Positions 14,028 to 26,918 of a stretch of DNA of 64,000 bases are shown one piece after another (within the stretch, counting starts at the first letter, position 1; every line of letters starts with the position of its first letter). The stretch covers positions 1,488,001 to 1,552,000 of the forward strand of contig SEMN01000001.1 of the NCBI GenBank assembly GCA_005408345.1, written 5' to 3'. The translations under genes and the position numbers were made by a program. The notes beneath the pieces were generated by a model. It had not been told where the DNA came from. It was given only the letters and a program-made list of their open reading frames with translations, and did no database searches. The stretch comes from Macquaria australasica (Eukaryota > Chordata > Actinopteri > Centrarchiformes > Percichthyidae).

Positions 14028-17000
14028 ATGGAAGATTTAGCTACAAAAACCGCATGTAGAGGAGTAAATGGACAGTCCAAAACAGACGAATCACCTCCTG
14101 CTGCTCACAGTATTGACTCATGCTGCGGATCCTGGAAAAGCATCAAGCTCTGGGTACCTGTGGACTACAAGAATGAAACAGTTCAGTTTATAAAACTGGC
14201 AGGACCCGTGGTAAGATTGTGTTTAGATATGTCAATTGACAATAATCTAATTGTTACTCCACCAGACTAAACATTTTTAGAGCTAAAGGTACAAAGTCTG
14301 CAACAATATTCAGAATGATTGAGTGTGAGTCATATTAAGTACAGGAACATCCATCTTGTCGAGGCTGTTAGGATTATATATTTTTAAAATCAGCTATTAT
14401 TTAAAGTAGTTTACTTTAAAATGCTTTAATTGCTACGTTACCTTTAACATGAGGATTGTGGTACACCAGTAATTCTTTTCAGTTTGCCTCCTGCTTTATT
14501 ATAACAGTAATTAACAAGTTAATAACTCCAAACCATTGGGACTAATTAGAAAAAGAATTGCCTGATTGATGTGGAAAAGTTGTACTTTTGGTCAGTCCTC
14601 ATTTTGATGAATAGAAGAATAAACTCCGTTGTCTTTCTTGAATATATAAGTTTAATACAACACAAATCTGTTAACAGATTGGCATGGCTTGCACGCATGG
14701 ACACTATCAAATACCAAAAACTTCTTTTTCATCTTCAAGAATAGCACCTAGTCTTATACCATCATGGAGGGAGGAAGAAAACAATTATGTTTGGCTCTCA
14801 GTCAATGTCAAAGTGTGTCTCAGTTCATTATTATCAAGGGAGTCTGGAAACTCTCCAAGGTCCATCTTATCTCAAACACCGGACATACTTGCACCTCCTA
14901 GCATAAAACATACCTAATCTGAAGGGCACTGAGGCATCTCCAGTCAGCTATATGTCAGGCTCAGTATTAGGACTTCTCTTTAACCATACATTTCTTCCAC
15001 ACTGATAGTGATAAAAGTGTGGCCATGATATGTAGCATTTTAACTAAAACAGATCTCACTGGCCTAAATAATCACTAGTTCAAGTATCAGACACATACAG
15101 TGTGATGTGTTGGGTGTCAGTCCTAGAAAAGTTGGTTGTACTCAATTAGCACTTGTTCTAGAAGAAGTTCCAAGTTAAAGACATGAATCTAAACTATATC
15201 TGAATTAAAAAGGAACCCCTAAATCCCTTGAAATGTCTTATATATATATTTATATATATACTGTATAAACATATCAAATTCATAGACTTGCATATGCATT
15301 ATTATAACAAATGTTATATCAAAGATATGTTTCAAACAATATTTTCAATATACCATAGAAGTAAGGTGCATTTGCAAGTGTCTCCTTAACAGAAAATTAC
15401 AACTTTGTGAGAAATAGTTCAGCAATTCGGAGAACCCAACATGTATCCACTTTTCACCGACTCCTATTCATCGCACAAACGCAGAACTTGATAGACGAGG
15501 ACATTTAGTTTCCTTTTGTGCAAACCTTTTGATGCCAAAGGCTGTCAAAAACCTGCACCAGCAATCACTAGAACTATTTTCTAAAGAAGAAAAGAGAAGT
15601 AGTAAAGACATTTAGAAATACAAAGGAGCTGCAGGAAAAACCAAAGCATAACACATGTCAGCTGCCAGAGCAAATAAAAACTTTTTCTTACCTCAAGGCC
15701 CTTTGAAACAACTTTTTTTTTATATAAATAATAATTCGATCAGCTACTGTATGTGTTGCATGTGGAGATCATTATTTCATTCATGTTTGGTGAAGTTCAC
15801 TTGTGTTTTTTTAGTTATGAAAACGAGCAAGCATGATTTTGTTTTTCAGTTCATTTCACAGTTGATGAGCTTCCTGATCGGCTTCGTCAGCATGGTGTTC
15901 TGCGGTCACCTGGGGAAAACAGAGCTGGCAGGGGTGGCATTAGCAATAGCAGTGAGTGATCCCGCTCCAGTTTTGTTTCTGTTTTTATTGGCATTCTGCA
16001 CTCAAGGATCACTGCGCTTTCTCTGCCATGGCGTTGCTTTTGAATGTCACTATTTATTTTATTCAGACATTTATCTATCCAAGCATGCATCTGTTTTTCT
16101 TCTTTATTAATGTTTCATTTCAATATAGGTAATAAATGTCACAGGTATTTCCATTGGCTGTGGTTTGGCATCAGCATGTGATACTCTCATATCTCAGGTA
16201 TTCAGCTCATCTTATTTATATAAAAAGGTCACTCCTGACCAGTTACTGCTGTGCGCACAGTATGCTCTTTCAGATTTGTCAGTTTTGCCCTTTTCCCTAC
16301 ACAAGTATTACTTTATTTTCCTGTTTTTCTGAACCCTTTCTTGCAGACTTATGGGAGTGGTAACCTAAAGCGTGTAGGAGTGATTCTCCAAAGGGGTGTT
16401 TTGATTCTGCTCTTAGCCTGTTTCCCCTGCTGGGCCGTCCTCGTTAACACTCAGCCCATTCTGCTGGCTGTCAGGCAGAGCGCAGAGGTCGCCAGGTGAA
16501 TCATTTCCACTTCGAAACACAATCGCACAAATGCTGTTGTATGGCGTTGCATGATATGAAATGCTAAATATGCACTTGTGAATCAAGCCATTCAGTATGA
16601 TTTTTTGCACTGATTTTCCCTTTTTTCTGTCTGCCATAAAGACTCTCCCAGCTGTATGTGAAGATCTTTATGCCGGCTCTGCCAGTGAGTTCAGCTTCCT
16701 CCGCGGTTTTACAAAATGTTTTTTGTATCACCATCCATATGCGCTGTATTGAATGGTTGTTGTGTTGCATTATTGATCTAATTAAACCCATTCATCGCCT
16801 CATGTTGGATTCTGCAGGCTGCCTTCATGTACCAGCTGCAGGGGAGGTATCTTCAGAATCAGGTGCATTTAATGACTTTAAGACCACTGGTGTGAAACAA
16901 AATAATGACTGAAAGTTTGGCGGTAATGAGATCATTTTGTGTGTGTGTTAGAAAGGAACGTGTACTGTGAGAAGGTAACAAACAGCAGGTGCGCTGATGC

Positions 17001-19998
17001 GTTAAAATGGGGTTGTTTTTTTAAACAGCTTGCTTTGGCTCACAGGGCATCATGTGGCCCCAGGTGATATCTGGAGCCACTGGGAATGTTTTAAATGCAA
17101 TAATCAACTACATCTTCCTCAATCTTCTGGATCTGGGGGTCGCGTGAGTACACCCACCATACTCATAATAGTGTACGCTTTAACTGAGGCATAATCTTTA
17201 ATATTTTAGACTAATCCCTGTAACAATAGTCAACTGTAAGCTTTATCTGAGGACTTCTTTTGTATGATTGACTGGCAATGACTATACTTTAGTGTAGTTT
17301 GTTTTTCTTTCTTTTCTCTTTTCTGTTTTTGACACCATTAAAGTGGATCTGCAGCTGCCAATGTCATCTCACAGTACTCCTTGGCTGTGTTCTTGTTTGT
17401 GTACATCTGCTGCGGGGGACTGCACAAAGCTACATGGGACGGTAAGTTGAGGGGATTAAATTGCTGTAGGGATAACTTTTCATTTGACCGTTACTTCCTT
17501 AATCATCTCTTGAAAGATCTCTATGTAATTTGGTGCTAATTATCAGGGAAATAGAAACGAAGTTCTAAGACTGTTTTTTAGTTTGCTTAGTCAGAGGAAA
17601 TTCCTCGAAATAACTGTTCCATTTAAATGTAAATGCTCCATAAAAGCAAATATATTTATTGTTGTAAATTTCATTCTCCATATGTGTTCATGTTTTTAGA
17701 TGTTCGGCATTTTATTACAAAAAGATTACGCTAGCTTAGCAATTTATTGGAATTAGTTAGTTGGACGGGGTATAAACACATTTCACTGAGTCCATCGTGC
17801 CTCCTATTATCTCCTAGGCTGGTCAGGAGACTGCCTGCAGGAGTGGGGTCCTTTCCTCCATCTGGCCATCCCCAGCATGCTGATGCTTTGTCTGGAGTGG
17901 TGGCTGTATGAGATCGCAGGGTTCCTGGCAGGCCTCATCAGTGAGGTTGAGTTGGGAGCTCAGTCTATAGTTTATGAAGTGGCCGGTATTGCTTACATGG
18001 TACCTCCCTTACATTGCTTTTTTCTTGTAGTTAGGATTTTTCTCTTAATCTAAATAACTTGATGAAGTAATAAAAACACAATGTATGCTAATGTAATATT
18101 TGTGTGGATACCTGAAAGGTACCTGAAAGATGCCCAAGAATCTTGGTGTATTACTATATTTGTTTCCATTTACTCCATCCTGTCCCACAGTTTCCAATGG
18201 GTTTCTCTGTCGCTGCTAGTGTTCGGGTTGGAAATGCTCTTGGAGCTGGGAACACAGAGCAAGCCAAGCTGTCGAGCAAGGTCTCCCTCATCTGTGCATG
18301 TATGAATGAAATATGTAGCCTGACAAATCTCCACCACAGCGTACCAATCCAGCAGGAGCGCTCCTTGGATCTGTTCTTCTGATCTACAAACCAAACTTCT
18401 TTCAAAGTCATGTGTCCATTTAAATTTGCCACCAAAAGGCTTTCTGTTGAGTCTTCCTGTCACTTGTTACATATTTACCACCTTTGTCTAACAATGTGCT
18501 GTGTTTCTTATGCCCAATCCAGTTATTGTCTCATGTTTCATTGGAGCTTGTCTCGGCGTGTCTAAGGACGTGATTGGGTACATTTTCACCACAGAGAAGT
18601 AAGTACACATTTTGACACCTAACATAACATTCATTGGTATGTGTGTTCTTACCTCAGAGACAGTAACTAACAGGCAGACCCTTGCACGGAAAGCTCATAT
18701 AATGTGAATGTGTAATTCATCATGTATTAACCTCAGGGGACAGTGACCTTTGACAGTAAAGTAAGCTCAGATTTCTGCTTTTTGCACTGTCACTACCTGA
18801 GACGTGGTGGATGCAGTTATTTTTTTATTTTGCACTCACTTGTCTTTAGAATTTCAGTTTCATAGCTGTATTTGCATGTTGCTTTTAGAGACATTATTCA
18901 GAGGGTGTCTGATGTCATGAAGATGTACGGTTTCATCCATGTTACTGAGGCCTTTGCGGTGAGAACATTTGCCATACAAGTCACTTTATCCCTCCTGCTG
19001 AGCAAAATAAACCTGGTTTGTTGGCACAGAGTTTGGATTTCTCTGTTTTTTACATCCACAGTGTGTGACAGGAGGTATTGTCAGGGGTGCAGGGAAGCAA
19101 ATGATTGGTGCTGTGTGTAGCTTGGTGGGTTACTACTTCATTGGCTTCCCCATTGGAGTGTCTTTGATGTTCCCTGTCAAAATGGGCATTGTAGGTGAGG
19201 ACAGATAAAATATTTAAACAGTAAGTGACAATCTAGTGGTATTTCCGCTCAGTTTAATAAACTGCACTCTTTCCATCTGTGTTGCAGGGCTGTGGTCAGG
19301 CATTTTAATTTGTGTTTCGATACAGTCAATATTTTTTATCATTTTCCTGGTTAAACTAAACTGGAAGAAAGCCACTGAAGAGGTGAGTAACTCCACTGGT
19401 GACGTCCTGTGTCTCAGGAGGAATATAACTACTTCAACAAAAACATTTCCATTGCTAATGTAGATAAAACTATGATAAACTTAATCTAGGCAAATTCAAC
19501 AATGTGGACAGCATGTGATACTAATATTGTAGTCTGTTTTTCTGTCTTTTAAATATGAAAAAAAGTGATGTAGTTGTTTGAAATATCTCTTAATAGGCGC
19601 TGGTAAGAGCAGGAGTCAACATTACCGAGAGGAACAAGATCTTTGGGATAGAAAACAAGGGTAAACACAAGTTAGGCCTACTCTATTATTTATCTACAGC
19701 TATATAGGGACATCTTCACAACTAACATTAACCATGTATTAAAACCCTTTCCCTCACAGCCCTGGACTCTGGTGAGGAACAGGCCCACATAAAGACCAGT
19801 CGATCCAGTTCTTTGAGTCCAGCAGAGGGGAAACTGGAAGCGGTCGGTGTAGGTCAGCAGACTTCAGATGACGTGGCTCTGTCAGTCAGGCAGCTGATGG
19901 TTCGACGTGGCCTCGCTGTGCTGCTCATGTTCGTCATCCTCGCTGCTGGAGTCTTCATCAGTGAGCTGCTCATCAGACTGCTCGAATTAGACGAGTGA
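14028..19998 (+). CDS. slc47a: MATE-family multidrug and toxin extrusion transporter, paralog A (SLC47A1-like)
   Basis: Proton-coupled organic-cation exporter of the plasma membrane. The 16 coding exons give 584 aa (human MATE1 is 570): 14028-14210, 15850-15951, 16129-16197, 16347-16495, 16642-16684, 16818-16862, 17046-17143, 17344-17441, 17818-17999, 18191-18299, 18523-18598, 18889-18958, 19062-19194, 19288-19382, 19597-19660 and 19760-19998. All introns are GT-AG and the phases are consistent. Family hallmarks seen are FCGHLGK, ACDTLISQ, KRVGVILQR, EWW, SVRVGNALGAGN and KLNWKKA. The glutamates equivalent to human MATE1 E273, E278, E300 and E389 are all present (residues 289, 294, 316 and 405). 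A variable cytoplasmic segment precedes a last hydrophobic helix (about residues 555-575), as in MATE1. The start is the first ATG in exon 1 and gives a normal-length N-terminus. It is convergent with paralog B. Exon 9 is undivided, whereas B has two exons there. The family call is firm; one-to-one orthology to SLC47A1 rather than another fish slc47a gene is not. Confidence 0.95.
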
Positions 19999-20892
19999 CC
20001 ATTATTAGACCACAAAACCTATCTCTGTGAGTCTGCCTTTCAGATGAGAGTTCAGATGCATCTTTATGTTTAGCAGTAAAGCATGCCACGTAGACAAATG
20101 AACAGAAACCTACAATGGCCATTTATTTTGTACTAATGATGAGGAAATAGCTGCATTATAATGTTAATTACTGAGCATTATACAAGTAAAAATGTTCTGT
20201 AATTGCATTAAATAAGTGGAATCACAGTTTTGAAAACTTAAAACAGTTGTTGGAGGTGAAAGAGTTTAAATCCATTTTGCTAATTACTTTATTTCCTGTT
20301 GTTCCTGCATAGTTAGGAGATTGTCTTTAAAGTTATAATTATCTTCTCTATAGGAGTTATATTATTATAGCATTTCTTAGCACTTTTTTAGTTGTTACAT
20401 TAGTCATCTTAATAGGAAATTAATAGGAAAATCTAATAGGAAATGTGACATAAATGAGACAGCCAATTAAAAGCATAACTGAAAAAAAAAATACTGTATA
20501 GACACGTCTCTCTTTATATAGAAACATGCTGTGTAAGATTGGCTCCAATCAAGGCACTGACGAAATATATGATCTCATTATGAAATATATAGTCTGAATG
20601 GATGCCGCAATTAGAAATAGCATGATTAAATGCTATATTTAGGATACTGCGCATCTGTGGATGTGTGCTTTCATCATCAAAGACAGAAAAGCTGCTCTTT
20701 TTCTTTGGCTTATTTCTCTTTCCTTTGATCTGTGTCGCCAAAATTGATGATAATGAAAGGTCTGTACGCTCACACTGCAACATGCTGGCTGGATGAAGAC
20801 ATGTCAGCAACTGAACAAATCATCCACCTGTTCACTCTGTGCAGGAGCAGATAACTAGCTAGCTCAGGCTTCACAGTTATAGCCTGCTCATA

Positions 20893-20898
20893 AATAAA
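20893..20898 (+). terminator. Possible polyadenylation signal of MATE paralog A
   Basis: This is an AATAAA hexamer about 0.9 kb after the stop codon. It is placed by motif only, and earlier variant signals are possible. Confidence 0.35.
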
Positions 20899-20984
20899 GA
20901 ATTCACCCTTGTTAACAGCAAACAATTAACCATATATGATTTTCTGAAATACATGTATGTATCATGTTTTGCTACAGATCCATT

Positions 20985-21210
20985 AAAGCAATGGCTTTGT
21001 GCTGGAAGACTGGTTTTGTTAACGTTGGACAGAGCCAGGGTAGCTGCTTCCCCTCGTTCCCAGTCTTTGTTCTAAGCTAAGCTAACCGGCTGCTGACTGT
21101 AGCTTCGTATTAACCGTACAGACTTGAAAGTGGGATTGATCTTCTCGTCTAACTCTACGCCAGAAAGCAAATAAGCGTATTTCCCAAAATGCCAAACTAC
21201 ATGTATGTCT
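20985..21210 (-). repeat. Fragment of the fold-back repeat family
   Basis: It shares ordered blocks with the right arm of the element at 26757-27300: 'GCTAAGCTAA', 'ACAGACTTGAAAGTGG', 'ATCGATC/GATTGATC' and 'ATTTCCCAAAATG'. A third relative lies at 41778-41940. Confidence 0.7.
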
Positions 21211-23370
21211 GCTCCCTGTTATGCTTCTTTAAAAAATAATAATACTGTGTAGGGCTGCTTGATATGAGACCATGTCAGCATTGGTGTTAAGTAGACAATT
21301 GACAGCAGCAAAAGTTAGAGTTTAAGGAAAGTATGGCACCTTTTCAACTTTTTATTAGTAGCACTTCCAAAATACATTTCATCTCTGTTACACTGCATTT
21401 CATTTAGCCCCAGATAACATACATACATTTTTGGTCAATTCTCTAAAAGTAAATTCAAACACTCCTTTTCTTTCCCAATTCTTACATACAGAAGTATATA
21501 TCAGCTGAAAGAATAATTATTTAGTCCAGTCATATTTGAATGTAGGTCACAGTCAGGCTCTCCTGAAGGATTTTTTTCTTGCAAGGTGCAGACTAACCAC
21601 TGCATATTCTGGTTTATTCATTTTAGTGGGTGATAACTTCAAAAGAGCCTGAACCTTAGAGGTATCCATTAAAGTCTCCACTCTGGCCAGTGCACCCACA
21701 AGCCGCTGCGCTCTCCAAACTGACATCAGCACTGGCTTGCAACAGATTGATGTTTGCAACAGTCACTTACAAACCTGCATATTAATTTATCGTTATTCAA
21801 CATGTAAATCAGGCTTGATTCATACATGGTTACACCGTCGTCTGAGCTTCAGTCTTGCTCATCAGCGGAGACATTGCCACAGGCTCCTCACAGAGACTGT
21901 AATCTTGGCCCGCTCACCTCCAGAGACTGCAATCAGTAACATGCTGTGGCATCATTAACAAGTGACTGTGTAAAGATTTGCTGTCAGTATCGCTAGACTA
22001 GAACTTGATACAGTAGCTTAAGGAATTTCATATTAACTTCTTGGTTGTGTTGCTGTGCAGTTCAACGACGTACCTGGAATTCAGTCAAATTATGGCTGCA
22101 GTTAATAATATCGCATATTATTTGAGTGAAACACAGTCCAGAACTACTGGCTACTATACAAAGAGCTGCCTGTGCAACATTTGCCTGAATCCATCATCCA
22201 GAAATACCTTTTTTGTGTCCTTTTTTGGGGTCTTAATCTTTTCTGGCAACTTTGTGGCAAATAAGCACAACTACAGTATGTATTACTACTCTTAGTATGG
22301 ACTGTATATGTTATGTAACAGAAATCGGTGATTGTCTCCTCTCCTGGATGACAAAAAAAAATCAATCTTCTGCACCAATGACCAATCACTGAAGTACAGA
22401 GGACAACATAATTTATTGATCTGGCAGTGACATCAGTAAGGCAGCTATTGGATGCTGTGACATCAACAGCAGGACCTCAATAATTGGTGGTTTAATTTTT
22501 GAATCCATGGCAACCTAGTTTGGATTGCTTCCCTTCAACTGCAGATTTACGAGAAGAACTAAGAAAATAGAGTTCAGACTATTATAATATATGTTGACTT
22601 CTGGAGTCCAACATGCGTGAGCTTTACTTTGGTTAGTTTCATTGTTATACACTTTAAAGGTCATTTTTATTAATTAGGGTGCTATCACATGGCAGTACAT
22701 AATATTATTGGCCATAGATATACAGTAAAAAATAATTAGCTTATTATTTATGAATCACCTCTGTCCTGAAAAATAAAAGGGTAGAGTGACAGTGAAGACA
22801 ATGCAGTAATGTATATCCTGCTCATATAGTTATACTGTGTACTACTTATTTACATGTGTAAATTTTACATCAGATATTTACAGTCAATCTTACACTTAAA
22901 GTTCAAACGCGAGAAAATGATTTAAGGTCAGTAAGAAAGAAAATGTGTCAGTGCAATATGTGAATCAAGACAAGAATAGGTGGAAAAATCAAAAGCTATC
23001 AGTGGAAGAACATCTGTTCCTTGATGCCCACATGGTCTCTTAGTGAGGGATTTATAATGTGTCTTGTAGTCCCAGTTGAGCATCTCAGGCTGAGCAGGTT
23101 AAAACATGATGTTTGTAACAAGACCTTTGTTCATCCTGCCAGTCTTGTTTGATATTGCTTCCAGCTTTCTGTGGATTTGCTCAGCAGTGCAGCACTGAGA
23201 CATCTCTTTCTCTGCACAGGACAGAGCCAGTAGCCCATGTCAGGCTGTAGTTTTACAAAATAACAACCCAAGTCTATGAGTAGACTATGAAACTTAACAC
23301 ACTTTTCTCTCTAGGAGATCTAAATTGTCAGTTTGCCACTAGATGTCTACATTCAGAGGTCAAAGATAGC

Positions 23371-25029
23371 TTAGAGGTTTGTGGTCAGGTCCAGTGGAGC
23401 CAGTGGTGTAGGAGTGGAGTCATTAGACCAATTCAGGGTAAAGTTGGCCCTGCTCTGGGCAGAGGGCTCCGGTGCATGGAAAGCAATGTGGAAAGCGACA
23501 CCTATGGCCAAAATGAGAACTGAAACCAAGAAGATGAGTCCCCGACGCAAGATGAGCTGAGTGATAGACAGCAGCGCTTGAGGTTTGGTGCTTGAAGTAT
23601 TTTTGCTCTGCTCAGCATCAGTCCCTCCTGCATTTGTGTTGTTGCCCCCAGCCTCGTGACCTGCTTTCAGCTCCTGATCCTGGGTGTTGACTGGACTGTA
23701 GCCATCTGCTTTAGGGGCTTCTTCACCGTCCAACTGGGCCTTCAGGGTGCAAAGATGCTGCTGTTAATCAATATGTGAGCAGCTCAAGTTTGATAAAACT
23801 GACACCAACAAAGAAGCGAGAACTCCCTGCTTCACTAACGCTACACACCACACACTGTACATATGCACTTACCATATTAGTGCAGTCAGAGATGTCAGAT
23901 ACCATCGCTTCACTCAGCACTGTACTAGTGGGACGCTTTGGTATCACCACCACTTTCTTTCCTGCTCGCAGCTGAGCCTGAAAACACATCAGAGTGAGTG
24001 ATGTTCATGAGACACACAAAAATGACAGCTTTATTTTTATTCAAGTAGAAAAAACTGGATGACATTTCAGTCACACACAAATTTACCCACAATCCAAAAA
24101 CAAATGTATTACACCTAACCACCACTTTTCTTTGCCAAAGAATTGTGGCATGCTTGAGTGTGCATGCAATGTTCAGCTCTAACATTTATGTTCTTCTGAT
24201 TTTTGTGAATGGGTTGGGTTAAGAAAGCTGTGCAAAAAAAAAGAGCTGTAACAAAATAAAAATAGACTTTGTGATTAATATGAACGTTGAAACAAAACTA
24301 AATGCAAAAAAAAAGTTTCCAAAATTCAATTGTTATGGGGAAAGTGCTGCAGGGATGCCAGAATTAACTGATGAGACTGCCTCCTAATAAAGCTCCATAA
24401 AAGAAATCCCCAATAGGAGGTTTCATTTGATAATCCCAATTACATTTCTGCCCTCAATCCTTTTTGGAAAGGTTTAAATACCATGTATGGTTTTAAAGAA
24501 AGATAAGAGCATCCTACCTTGTGTGTGACTTTCTTCCAATTGAGTTTGAAGATTAGAGCGAGGAAGAAACCCGTTTCAAAGAAAACACATATGAAGAGAC
24601 CCAGCCACAAGCCTAACAAGAGGGAAACAAACACACATGCATTACTGTAAAGAAAGACCCACAGTCTATTCACTACATACAATGGGATAACAAGAAAAAC
24701 AAATGATATACTTAATATTTATTTACTTAGGCACAGTGGTGTTGTGTCATGTTCACCATGTTAGTTAGCATTAAACACAAAGTACAGCTGAGGTTGATGT
24801 GAATGTCATTCTGGTTATTTGGACATAAACCAAAGTACTGGACAACTGTATAATGTATTAAACTATTACTATTAGAAACTTAATTAATTAAATTCACCCT
24901 AAAAAGAGTCAGGTCAAACGTATTTTATAAAGTCACAAAGTTCGTCATGGGTCACCAAAGGAAATATACATACACACCTCACAAGGTCAGACTTTTGATG
25001 CACATTGTGTGTGTGTGTGTGTGTGTGTG

Positions 25030-25089
<60 letters not shown>

Positions 25090-26837
25090 CGTGTGTGTGT
25101 GTGTGTATGTGTGTCAGCATGCGTGCACATTTATCAATACGTGCACAATACGGCTGCAGGGAAGGAAATTAAGGAATGGCTGGTGCAGCAGGCAAAAGTG
25201 GGTTTGTGGGTTCAACTAATGAACCTGGATTTAAATATAGACACACTACCTCATTTCCAACTTCTGCTGGGGTCGCCTGATGTGCAAATGGGGCTGCAAA
25301 AAAAGTTGCTATAACTATAAATAGATTTTTAAAAGTTCAGCTTTGATACAAACTCCGTGGATCAGCTAGCGATCAACGCTACAAGGAGTAGCAAAGGAGC
25401 AAAGGGGGATTACCAAAAGGTGACATTGCACATTTCAAACATACGGTTGCTTGCACACTTACACGTATTTGTGTGAAGCTGAATTTAGTGCTCTTGTTTG
25501 CATGAAATCAAAGTATCAGTCCACGCTAGACGTGACAGATGAGATGAGATGCACACTCTCGACTACACCCCTTGACTTTAGGCCGTAGCGCGACGTGCAA
25601 GCACTACCATCTAGTTAGACACAATGAGTTCAAATTAACATTATTGTATACATATTGGGCTTTAGAAATAGCATAGTGGTGATTATAGACTGAAATATTC
25701 TTTCATAATGCTTCATTAAAATCCCTGTCATTCAAAAAGTATTCAGAAGCAAAGATTTGTCTTTATTTAAACAGCTGCGCTTTTGAACATTTTCAGACCT
25801 AAAATTGGGATCCCAAGCCGAAAATGGTTGGTGTAAGATCACTGGAATAACGGGCTCCGTGTATTTATTTCATTTTTGTTTGCAGAGACATACAGAGAGA
25901 GAATGGGATGAAAGAATTACCTAATATTCTGAGCTGGGCAGTAAACATCAGAGCTATTCCCACTGGCAGGCCGATGCAGTAGTAACACACCAGGTTGGAC
26001 AAGGCGGCAATTTTCTGCATCCCGGCTCCTACAAGAATCCCTGAGCAGACGCACTGAAAACACACACACACACACACACATACACACAGATTGAAACAAA
26101 GAGAAAAACAGACATTGATTCAACAAAACAAGCAAACAGCTATGTGTACTATTGAACACAAGCGCTCAATGTGAAACAAAACAAGAACATTTGTTGTGTT
26201 ATACATACATACCAGAAGTGCGTCAAAGAATTGTAGAAATGTGTAGATTGTGAGGTTCTCTGAGACAATCGCCACAATGTTTCTGCAGACAGTAGGAGAA
26301 GATCATCAAAAACCAGAGTTGCCTTTACATGGTACTGGATTGATTGTGTGTTGGTCTGAAACTCACTCATCAGAGGTAAATATGTAGCCAGTGACGGACT
26401 TACAGCCAGCAATGACAAACCCCTGGAACACAGCAAGTACTCCTATAGCAAAGACATTATGTAAGGGATAACACCTGACAAGTTGTATGTTCCACGTTTA
26501 TAATGCATGAGTCACGCAAATATCAAACACATTGAAATATAAAGTTGCATGGTTCTCACAGGTATTTATCGTTGCATATGTGGCTTCATACCTGATAGAA
26601 CCAAGGCCACTTTGCAGGTGACTATAGCCCTGGTGGTGTTCCCGGCCCCCAGAGCATTCCCAACACGCACACAGGCTGCTGCATGGACACCTAGAGGGAA
26701 CTGCAAGGATCCCATATGACTTTTTGTGTCATTTACAGTCAGTTACACAGCTGACTTAAAGGAATATATTGACATTTTGAGAAATGCATTTATTTGCTTT
26801 CTCTCAGAGTTTGATGAAGAGATCAATACCACTGCCA

Positions 26838-26918
<81 letters not shown>

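Larger units (their letters stand above)
19999..23370. other. Convergent intergenic region between the two MATE genes
   Basis: The region contains the 3' UTRs of both transporters, which meet tail-to-tail, and a repeat fragment at 20985-21210. TTTATT (AATAAA on the minus strand) occurs at 22412-22417 and 22666-22671 and could serve paralog B. No further gene was recognised. Confidence 0.6.

Noticed and set aside
25009..25314. Open frames of Cys-Val or His-Thr repeats across (GT)n runs (also at 868-1068, 24914-25120, 26726-26956 and 35038-35274)
   Set aside because: Pure dinucleotide repeats give open frames by chance; there is no splice context or conservation.
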